From Streptomyces bicolor (lineage in GTDB: Bacteria > Actinomycetota > Actinomycetes > Streptomycetales > Streptomycetaceae): a stretch of DNA of 64,000 nucleotides. The notes under the pieces were generated by a model that saw only the letters and a list, made by a program, of their open reading frames with translations, ran no database searches and was not told the DNA's origin. Of the stretch, positions 35,737 through 42,556 are shown piece by piece. Location of the stretch: the NCBI RefSeq assembly GCF_000719285.1, contig NZ_JOFS01000010.1, positions 1 to 64,000 of the forward strand. Direction: 5' to 3'. Every line of letters starts with the position of its first letter. Within the stretch, counting starts at the first letter, position 1. Position numbers and translations under genes: made by a program.

Positions 35737-35775
35737 ATGCGCCTACTGGTCGTCGAGGACGACGTCGGGTCGTGA
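35737..35775 (+). pseudogene. 12-codon stump of an OmpR-type response regulator
   Basis: The sequence reads ATG then RLLVVEDDVGS and a TGA stop. MRLLVVEDD is the classic beginning of OmpR/PhoB receiver domains, with the acidic pair intact. The homology stops at codon 9-10 and unrelated sequence follows, so a deletion or rearrangement removed the rest. GTGAGGGC lies just upstream as a likely ribosome binding site. Confidence 0.6.
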
Positions 35776-35855
35776 GCGGGGCCGTGCCCGGCGCTCAGTG
35801 CCGTGAGCCGGTCGTGCCCGGTGCCTCGGTGTCGTAAGCCGACACTGCCCGGCGC

Positions 35856-36917
35856 TCAGTCGGCCGGGTCGGCCGGGTCGGCTGGGTCGGCCGGGGCCAG
35901 CTCCATTGGTTCGATCTTGCCCTCCAGCATGGTGCCCAGGCCCTGTACGGCGCAGACGTCGGGTCGCTCGGCGATGTGCACGGGCATGCCGGTGGCCTGC
36001 CGCAGCATCTGGTCGAAGCCGGGGAGCAGCGCGCTGCCGCCGACCATCATGATCCCCCGGTCGGCGAGGTCGGCGACCAGGTCGGGCGGGCAGTCGCGCA
36101 GGACCTTGCCGATGCTGTCGAGGACCGCGGTGAGCGGGGTCTGGATGGCGTCCCGCACGGCGGCGGTGTCGACCTTGACGCTGCGGGCGAGACCGGTGCA
36201 GATGTCGCGGCCGTGGATCTCGGTGGACTTGGGGCCGTGGGGCGTGAGCCCGTTGCCTGAGAGGGCGAGCTGCAGCGGCCGTACGTTCTGGCTGGGCAGC
36301 ATGAGCTCGTGCGCATGCCGCAGGTGCTGCACGATCGCGTGGTCGACGGCCTCGCCGCCGACGCGGACGCGTTCGGCGGTGACGATCGCGCCGAGGGAGA
36401 TCACGGCCACCTCGGTCGCCGCCGCCCCGCACGCCATGATCATGCTGGCCTCGGGCTGCTCCACGGGCAGCCCGCAGCCCACGGCGGCGGCGATGAGGGT
36501 GTCGACGAGTTCGACGCGCCGGGCCCCCAGGCCGACGAGGGTCTCGATCGCGGCGCGCTGGGCGAGCGGGTCGGCGTCGTGCGGGGTGCAGGCCGCGGCG
36601 CGCAGGAAGGGCTTGCGGCGCAGTGTGCGGCGCATCTTGTCGCCGAGCAGGTGCCGCAGCATCCGCTGGGCCATCTCGATGTCGACGACGGTGCCGCCGG
36701 AGACGGGCCGTACGACGCGGATGTAGTGCGGGGTACGCCCGGTCATCCGCTCCGCGAGCTCGCCGACCGCGATGAGGGCGCCGGTGCGGGTGTTTATGGC
36801 GGCGGCGGAGGGCTGGTCGACGACGAGTCCGGAGCCCTTCACATAGACGCGGGTCCTGGCGGCCCCCAGGTCGACGGCGAAGTGGCAGCGGCGCAGCTGC
36901 TCCAGCGTGGCGGTCAT
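35856..36917 (-). CDS. MreB-like actin-family protein (SCO2451-type paralogue)
   Basis: The 353-aa protein has the actin-fold phosphate-1 segment FAVDLGAARTRVYVKG, the MreB-like VVRPVSGGTVVDIEMAQRML, and the adenosine motif MMVGGSALLPGFDQML. Sequence conservation with MreB is moderate. S. coelicolor has shorter MreB paralogues besides mreB, and the neighbouring matB suggests the SCO2451 locus, from memory. The C-terminus ends in a four-fold ADP repeat encoded by a 9-bp tandem repeat at 35858-35896. Start ATG 36917 has GGGAGGA upstream. Confidence 0.85.
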   Translation of the reverse strand: MTATLEQLRRCHFAVDLGAARTRVYVKGSGLVVDQPSAAAINTRTGALIAVGELAERMTGRTPHYIRVVRPVSGGTVVDIEMAQRMLRHLLGDKMRRTLRRKPFLRAAACTPHDADPLAQRAAIETLVGLGARRVELVDTLIAAAVGCGLPVEQPEASMIMACGAAATEVAVISLGAIVTAERVRVGGEAVDHAIVQHLRHAHELMLPSQNVRPLQLALSGNGLTPHGPKSTEIHGRDICTGLARSVKVDTAAVRDAIQTPLTAVLDSIGKVLRDCPPDLVADLADRGIMMVGGSALLPGFDQMLRQATGMPVHIAERPDVCAVQGLGTMLEGKIEPMELAPADPADPADPAD

Positions 36918-37213
36918 GGGGGTCCTCCCGATAACGCAGACCATGGGTCCGCCGGGTGGGTGGCGGGCCTCGCTTGGGGTGACGTGGGTCGTGTTCGCGG
37001 GGCCGACTCATGGTGGGCCTCCTTGACATCGATCGTGCGGTCGGCCCAGTGGGATGCGCCTTTTGGAGGGGGCCGGGTGGGGTGCGGCTGAATGGGGGGT
37101 TTGTCGCTGAGGGGGAGTCAGACGGTGTGTCGGGCCGCCGGGAGTGGACGGCTTCGAGTATGGCGAGGGCGAGGTGGCCGGGCAGACGGAACGTGCGGCA
37201 GGCCGCCGCGACG

Positions 37214-38569
37214 TCAGGTCCCGGGTTCGCTGCCGCTCCGGTCGCCGACGATGCCCCGGATCACCCCCAGCTCGACCAGGTCCTGCGGCCGAATCCGCAG
37301 CTGATCAGCAGTCGCCTCGACCTCCTCCGGCCCCCGTTTGAGGATCGCCGCCGCCATCTCCGGCCCGATCACCGAGAAGTAGCTGTCCGGCGTGGCCCAG
37401 GTGTCGCCGGGTGCCGCGAGCGCCAGCGCGCCGCCCGAGCCGCCCTCCCCGATCAGCAGCGTCGTGATCGGCACCCGGGCGGCGGCCACCGCGCCGAACA
37501 GGTCCGCGATCGCGGCGCCCACGGCCTGCCGTTCCGCCTCCGCGTCGTTCGCGGCGCCGGGGGTGTCCACCAGGGTCAGGGCCGGGATGCCCAGGCGGTC
37601 CGCGAGGCGGAGCAGGCGGGTGGCCGTGCGGTACCCGGCGGGGCGGGTCGCGGTGCCGGTATGGGCGGCGTAGGCCACCGTACGGCCCTCGTGCTCGCCG
37701 AAGCCGCAGAGGATGCCGTCGGGGTCGGCGCCGCCGCAGCGGTCGCCGTTGAGGGTGACGCGGTGCGTGAAGTAGGCCGACAGGTACGCATCCGCGCGCG
37801 GCCGTCGGGGCGAGCGGGCCCGCCGCACCGCGTCCCAGCCGGTGGCGGGCAGGCCGGTGGCGCCGAGGGGGCGTGGCGGTGGGGCCGGTTCCGTGGACGG
37901 GGTGGTGAGGAGGCGGAGCCAGCGGCCGAGGCAGTGGCGCAGCTCCTCCGGGCGGACCACCGCGTCCACCGCCCCCGCCGCCAGCTGTGCCTCCGCCGTG
38001 TACGCCGCCGGGTCCGCGTCGGGTGGGCGGACCCGGGAGCCCGCGAAGCCGACCTGGGCGCCGGGCAGGGCGAGGGTCACGTCGGCGCCCGCGCCGAGGG
38101 TGGCCCAGCCGCCGCCCGTGGTCGGGTCACGCAGGACCGCGATCTGGGGGAGACCGGCCTCGCGCGTCAGTATGGACTGCCGTGCCACACGCTGGAGTTG
38201 GGTCAGGGCGAGCATGCCCTCCTGCATGCGGCTGCCGCCCGTCGCGACCAGGGAGACCACCGGGAGGCGGCGGGCGCGGGCGTAGGTGTACGCCGTCTCC
38301 AGCCGGTCACCGGTGCGTTCGCCCAGCGAGCCGCCCAGGAAGCCGAACTCGAACGCGATCAGGACCGCCCGCGTGCCCTCGACGGTGCCGGTGCCGCAGA
38401 CCACCGACTCCTCCTCGCCGGTGCGTCCGGTGGCGCGGGCGCGCGAGGCGTCGTAGCCCTGCCAGGCGAGGGGGCCGTCGGGGGCGGAGTCCCGCGCCGG
38501 GTACGGCAGTTCGGCGAAGTCCCCGGTCACCAGGGCCACGGCCTCCCGGGCGGTCCGCCGCTCAGTCAT
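37214..38569 (-). CDS. Fused AccD/AccA-like carboxyltransferase
   Basis: The 451-aa protein joins a crotonase-like AccD half (residues about 60-200; SLVATGGSRMQEGMLALTQL) to an AccA half (about 250-430; ALTLVDTPGAANDAEAERQ and LLIGEGGSGGALALA). Such fusions transfer carboxyl groups from carboxybiotin to acyl-CoA. It overlaps matB by eight bases, so it belongs to the malonate module, perhaps forming or consuming malonyl-CoA; alternatively it is a decarboxylase-type subunit. No biotin carrier gene is adjacent. The AccD zinc finger is absent. Confidence 0.87.
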   Translation of the reverse strand: MTERRTAREAVALVTGDFAELPYPARDSAPDGPLAWQGYDASRARATGRTGEEESVVCGTGTVEGTRAVLIAFEFGFLGGSLGERTGDRLETAYTYARARRLPVVSLVATGGSRMQEGMLALTQLQRVARQSILTREAGLPQIAVLRDPTTGGGWATLGAGADVTLALPGAQVGFAGSRVRPPDADPAAYTAEAQLAAGAVDAVVRPEELRHCLGRWLRLLTTPSTEPAPPPRPLGATGLPATGWDAVRRARSPRRPRADAYLSAYFTHRVTLNGDRCGGADPDGILCGFGEHEGRTVAYAAHTGTATRPAGYRTATRLLRLADRLGIPALTLVDTPGAANDAEAERQAVGAAIADLFGAVAAARVPITTLLIGEGGSGGALALAAPGDTWATPDSYFSVIGPEMAAAILKRGPEEVEATADQLRIRPQDLVELGVIRGIVGDRSGSEPGT

Positions 38570-40007
38570 GGCGCAGGGCCCGCTTCATGATCTTCCCCAT
38601 GTCGTTGCGGGGGAGCGCGGAGAGGTGGTGGACCACCCGCGGGCGCTTGTGCGGGGCGAGACGGCGGGCCACGTGGTCCGCCAACTCGTCGGCCGTGGGC
38701 GGGGATTGGGGGTTCTCAGGGACCACCCACGCCACGATCCGCTCGCCCAGGTCCGCGTCCGGCTCCCCGGTGACGGCCGCCTCCCGCACCCCGGGGTGTT
38801 CGAGGAGCGCGTTCTCGATCTCACCCGCCCCGATCTTGTAACCCCCGCTCTTGATCAGGTCGGTGGCCTTGCGGCCGACGATACGGACGTACCCGTCGGG
38901 ATCGCGCACCGCCATGTCGCCCGTGCGGAACCAGCCGTCCGCCGTGAAGGCGGCGGTCGTCGCGTCGGGGCGGTTGAGGTACTCCGTGAACAGGTTCGGG
39001 CCGCGCACCTGGATCTCGCCCACCGTCTCGCCGTCGTACGACGTGATCGGCGTCCCGTCCTCCTCCACGAGCCGCAGCTCCACGCCCGGCAGCGGCACAC
39101 CTACGGTCCCGGCCCTGGCCTCGCCGTCCGCGCGGACGCTGGTGTTCATCAGCGTCTCCGTCATGCCGTACCGCTCGACGACCCGCTGTCCGGTCGCGGC
39201 CGTGATCCGCTCGTGGTCGTGCACGGGGAGCGCGGCCGAGCCCGAGACGAGCAGGCGGGCCCTGCCCAGCGCCTTCGCCAACTCCGGCTCGGCGGGGAGG
39301 GCCTGGGCGATGCGGTGGTACATCGTCGGCACACCGAACACCATGGTCGCGCCCTCGTTCAGCTCCCGTGCCACGCCCTCCGTGCCGAACCGGCCCAGGT
39401 GCCGCACGGATCCGCCGCGCCGCAGCGGGCCCAGGATGCCGAGGACGAGGCCGTGGACGTGGAACAGGGGCAGGCCGTGGACGAGGACGTCGTCGGCGGT
39501 CCACTGCCAGGCGTCCGCGAGCGCGTCCAGGGTGGCGGCGATCGCCCGGCGCGGGATGACGGCGCCCTTGGGCGGGCCGGTGGTGCCGGAGGTGTAGACG
39601 ATCAGGGCGGGGTCCTCGTGGGACGGCCGGGGGCCGGGGAGCGGGCCGGCGCCGTGCACGTCGACGTCGATGCGCTCCAAGTCGCCCAGCGGAGCGGGCA
39701 GTTCGTCCCCCGCGGCGGCCAGCACCACCGACGGCGCACAGTCGGACAGGATGTGCCCGAGCTCCTTCTCCCCGGACTTCGGGTTGAGCGGCACGGCGGC
39801 GACCCCGGCCTCCAGCGCCGCCACCACCGCCACGGCGGTCTCCAGCGCGGGAGTGGCCCAGACGGCCACTCTGCCCGCCCCGTCGATCCGGGCCGCGAGG
39901 GCACCGGCGGCGGCGCCGAGCTCGCCGTACGTCAGGGAGCGGTCGCCGAACCGCAGGGCGGGCCGGTCGGCCGGGGCGCCCGTCAGGGCCGGGAAGAGAG
40001 AGGACAC
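38562..40007 (-). CDS. matB: Malonyl-CoA synthetase
   Basis: The 481-aa AMP-forming ligase converts malonate, ATP and CoA to malonyl-CoA. It shows YTSGTTGPPKGAV (A3 core), GYLFHVHG-like LPLFHVHGLVLG, VERYGMTE, WFRTGD and KSGGYKIGAGEIE (catalytic Lys near the end KIMKRAL). It strongly resembles the Streptomyces MatB used as a malonyl-CoA source in vitro. GTG 40007 has AAGGAG upstream. It lies 53 bases after matC and before the carboxyltransferase. Confidence 0.94.
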   Translation of the reverse strand: MSSLFPALTGAPADRPALRFGDRSLTYGELGAAAGALAARIDGAGRVAVWATPALETAVAVVAALEAGVAAVPLNPKSGEKELGHILSDCAPSVVLAAAGDELPAPLGDLERIDVDVHGAGPLPGPRPSHEDPALIVYTSGTTGPPKGAVIPRRAIAATLDALADAWQWTADDVLVHGLPLFHVHGLVLGILGPLRRGGSVRHLGRFGTEGVARELNEGATMVFGVPTMYHRIAQALPAEPELAKALGRARLLVSGSAALPVHDHERITAATGQRVVERYGMTETLMNTSVRADGEARAGTVGVPLPGVELRLVEEDGTPITSYDGETVGEIQVRGPNLFTEYLNRPDATTAAFTADGWFRTGDMAVRDPDGYVRIVGRKATDLIKSGGYKIGAGEIENALLEHPGVREAAVTGEPDADLGERIVAWVVPENPQSPPTADELADHVARRLAPHKRPRVVHHLSALPRNDMGKIMKRALRHD

Positions 40008-40059
40008 GCGTCGTACTCCTTAACTGTCTGTCGGACACCGGCTGCTGTCGTATGCCGGC

Positions 40060-41448
40060 CTACCCCCAGCCCGGCACGACCATCACCAGCCACACCACCG
40101 CGGGCACCACGGCCACCACGATCCCTCCGTACACCATCAGCTGCCGGAAGAAACGCTCACGGTCGACGTCCGGCGCGGCGGCCAGTACCAGCGCGCCGTT
40201 CGTCGAGAACGGGCTCACGTCCACGACCGTCGCCGACACCGCGAGCGCCGCCACCATGCCGACCGCCCCGATCTCGCCCTGCGCCAGGAACGGCACGGCG
40301 AGCGGGATGAGCGCGCCCATGATGCCGACGGACGAGGCGAACGCGGAGACGATCGCGCCGATGTAGCAGAGCAGCACTGCCGCCAGCAGCGGTACGCCGA
40401 TGCCGCCGACGCCCTCGCCGGCCCAGGTGATGGTGCCCATCTCGTCCAGCACGCCGACGTACGTCAGCACACCGCAGATCAGCAGAACCGTCGGCCAGGC
40501 GATCTCGCCGACGGCCTTGCGGCTGTCGTCCGGCCAGACGGCGCTGAGGATGACGGCGAGGGTGATCGCGGTCAGGCCCGCGTCCAGGTCGAAGGCGAGG
40601 ACGGCGATGACGAGGGCGATCAGGGAGAGGAGGGTGGCGAGGCGGGGTGGGGTGAGGGGGAGGGTGTCGTCGGGGGCGGGGGTGGCTTCGCGGGTGACGG
40701 TTGTGGTGCTCGTGGGGGAGGGGTGGGTGCCGGGGTCTGTTGTCGCCCCTGTGCCGCCCCGTTGTGGCTGGTCGCGCCCACGCGGCGGTAGCCGCAAATC
40801 AATTGCAGCCCCGCGCCCCTTGGGTGCGTCTCCGGCGCCCTCCCTCCACAGCCTGAGGCCCCCGCACGCGACGAAGACGACGGCCGCGATGACGATGTTG
40901 ACGATCAGGGACGCGAGGAACAACGCGACCTCGTTCCCCGGCAGCTTCTCCCGCTCCACGATGCCGTTGACGATCGAGCCGTAGATGCTGATCGGTGAGA
41001 AGCCGCCGCCCTGCGCGCCGTGCACGACCATCGCGCCCATCAGCAGCGGGCTGATCCCGTAGCGGGCGGCGAAGCTCAGCGCGATCGGCGCGACGATCGC
41101 CACGGCGGCCGGGCTCACCGCGCCGATCGCGGTGAGCGCGCCGGTGAGGGCGAACATCACCCAGGGGATGAGCGCCACCCGGCCCCGGACCAGCCGGATG
41201 GAGGCGTGCACCAGCCAGTCGGTGGTGCCGTTGGCGCGGGCGATCGCGAAGAGGTACGTGACGCCGACGAGGACGACGAACAGATCGCCGGGAAAGCCGG
41301 CGAAGATGCCGTCCGCGTCGAGGTCGGCGACAAGGGTGCCGACCCCGAAGGCGGCGGCGAAGGCGAGCGCGCCCATGTTGATCGAGCGGGTCGTGGCGAT
41401 GACGAACACCACGACGAGGACGAGGATCGAGATGAGTTCGGGGGACAT
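40060..41448 (-). CDS. matC: MatC-like dicarboxylate (malonate) carrier
   Basis: The 462-aa membrane protein has two halves of about five segments each (GALAFAAAFGVGTLVA ... IAAVVFVACGG; ALVIAVLAFDLDAGL ... YGGIVVAVVPAVVWLVMV), matching the MatC N-terminus and SLC13-type carriers. It would import malonate for MatB. The cytosolic loop at about residues 205-270 is unusually hydrophilic and its DNA contains a dispersed repeat (40755-40821). ATG 41448 has GGGAG upstream; the divergent GntR regulator lies 214 bp away. Confidence 0.85.
   Translation of the reverse strand: MSPELISILVLVVVFVIATTRSINMGALAFAAAFGVGTLVADLDADGIFAGFPGDLFVVLVGVTYLFAIARANGTTDWLVHASIRLVRGRVALIPWVMFALTGALTAIGAVSPAAVAIVAPIALSFAARYGISPLLMGAMVVHGAQGGGFSPISIYGSIVNGIVEREKLPGNEVALFLASLIVNIVIAAVVFVACGGLRLWREGAGDAPKGRGAAIDLRLPPRGRDQPQRGGTGATTDPGTHPSPTSTTTVTREATPAPDDTLPLTPPRLATLLSLIALVIAVLAFDLDAGLTAITLAVILSAVWPDDSRKAVGEIAWPTVLLICGVLTYVGVLDEMGTITWAGEGVGGIGVPLLAAVLLCYIGAIVSAFASSVGIMGALIPLAVPFLAQGEIGAVGMVAALAVSATVVDVSPFSTNGALVLAAAPDVDRERFFRQLMVYGGIVVAVVPAVVWLVMVVPGWG
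40755..40821 (-). repeat. Dispersed Streptomyces repeat inside matC
   Basis: On the minus strand this reads AAGGGGCGCGGGGCTG, a short spacer, then GGGCGCGACCAGCCACAACG. From memory, this motif is abundant in Streptomyces intergenic DNA. Here it is in frame within matC and encodes a loop rich in Arg, Pro and Gly (KGRGAAIDLRLPPRGRDQPQ). A related copy is at 59595-59630. Confidence 0.7.
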
Positions 41449-41514
41449 ACGGGCTCCCGTCTCTGGGTCCCGGAGCGGTTGGAGGATACGGCTTTCTCTT
41501 GCCTGGCGGACCGG

Positions 41515-41540
41515 CAGTGGCCAAGTGGCTGAGCCAATTC
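41515..41540. promoter_or_regulatory. Operator candidate 1 for the malonate regulator
   Basis: The 11-bp palindrome TGGCTGAGCCA (41526-41536) lies inside GCAGTGGCCAAGTGG ... CAATTC. An inverted near-copy lies at 41598-41623. Both sit in the 214-bp region between divergent matC and the GntR gene, where a FadR-type regulator would bind. Confidence 0.65.
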
Positions 41541-41597
41541 GCGCTGCTGGCTGGTTAGCGTGGGCGCATGGCGGGGGGACGTCAAGGGGTCACGCAT

Positions 41598-41623
41598 GAA
41601 TTGGCTGAGCCACTCGGCCACTG
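41598..41623. promoter_or_regulatory. Operator candidate 2 for the malonate regulator
   Basis: The reverse complement reads CCAGTGGCCGAGTGGCT then CAGCCAATTC, differing from site 1 at only three positions. The palindrome TGGCTGAGCCA is at 41602-41612, 76 bp (about seven helical turns) from site 1, which would suit cooperative binding or looping. Confidence 0.65.
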
Positions 41624-41662
41624 GTCACCCCGGTGTTACGCTCCCGGCGAGAGGGGGACCCC

Positions 41663-42370
41663 GTGACCGACGCCCTGCGCCCCATGACCAAGCAGCGCCT
41701 CTACGAGCAGGTGCTCGACCGGCTGCGCGCCTACGTCGCCGAGGGCGGCCTCGGCGCCGGGGACCGGCTCCCGACCGAGCGTGACCTGGCCCAGCGGCTG
41801 GGGGTCAGCCGGGCCTCCGTGAAGCAGGCGATCGTGGTCCTGGAGGTGCAGGGCCTGGTGGAGGTGCGGCACGGGGGCGGCACGTACCTCGTGCGGGACA
41901 GCCTCGATGTGGAGCCGGTGGAGCGGATGGTGGAGCGTCGCCGGCGCCTCCCGGACGTCCTGGAGGCACGGGAGGCCCTGGAGACGAAGCTCGCCGAACT
42001 GGCCGCGGAGCGCCGCACGGACGACGACCTCGCGGCGATGCGGTCGGCGCTCGCACACATGGCCAAGGAGATCGAGGAGGGCGGCCACGGCGTCGAGGGC
42101 GACCGCCTCTTCCACGCCGCCGTCACCGCCGCCGCGCACAGCAGCATCCTCGCCGAGTTCATGCGCTCGATCGCCGGCCAGATCGCCGAGAGCCGCACCG
42201 AGTCCCTCCGCCAGCCCCACCGCCCCGCCCGCTCCCTCGCCCAGCACCAGGCCATCCTCGACGCGATCGAGGCGGGCCGCCCCGCTCAGGCGGCCGCCGC
42301 GATGCGCCGCCACGTCCGTACGGTGGCGAAGGTGCGGTTGCTGGACTGGGAGCCGGACGGAGAACGCTAG
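41663..42370 (+). CDS. GntR/FadR-family regulator of the malonate genes
   Basis: The 235-aa protein has an N-terminal GntR winged helix (DRLPTERDLAQRLGVSRASVKQAIVVLEVQGLV) and a FadR-type FCD effector domain with metal-ligand-like residues (LEAREALETKLAELAAE, DRLFHAAVTAAAH, RSLAQHQAILDAIEAG). FCD regulators bind organic acids. It diverges from matC, so malonate or malonyl-CoA is the likely ligand. GTG 41663 has GAGGGGG upstream; ORF extension upstream is not needed. Confidence 0.9.
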   Translation: MTDALRPMTKQRLYEQVLDRLRAYVAEGGLGAGDRLPTERDLAQRLGVSRASVKQAIVVLEVQGLVEVRHGGGTYLVRDSLDVEPVERMVERRRRLPDVLEAREALETKLAELAAERRTDDDLAAMRSALAHMAKEIEEGGHGVEGDRLFHAAVTAAAHSSILAEFMRSIAGQIAESRTESLRQPHRPARSLAQHQAILDAIEAGRPAQAAAAMRRHVRTVAKVRLLDWEPDGER

Positions 42371-42556
42371 CCGCCGGTTCCACGCTGACCGCTGTTCTCA
42401 CACTCGGTCACGCGATTCCCCCATTTCCTTGGTATGGACACGTAACGGCAATCAAGGTTTTACAACGGCGCAGGTGTGGTGTCACAGCACCAGGCGAGGC
42501 TACGTACCGACAAAAGGTCCTCCCCCCCACATCCGAACAGGATTGGACCCACATAC

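Noticed and set aside
36918..37213. A gene in the 296-bp gap upstream of the MreB-like gene
   Set aside because: The stretch has stops in all relevant frames and no ribosome binding site; it probably holds the promoter of the MreB-like gene and the end of the carboxyltransferase unit.
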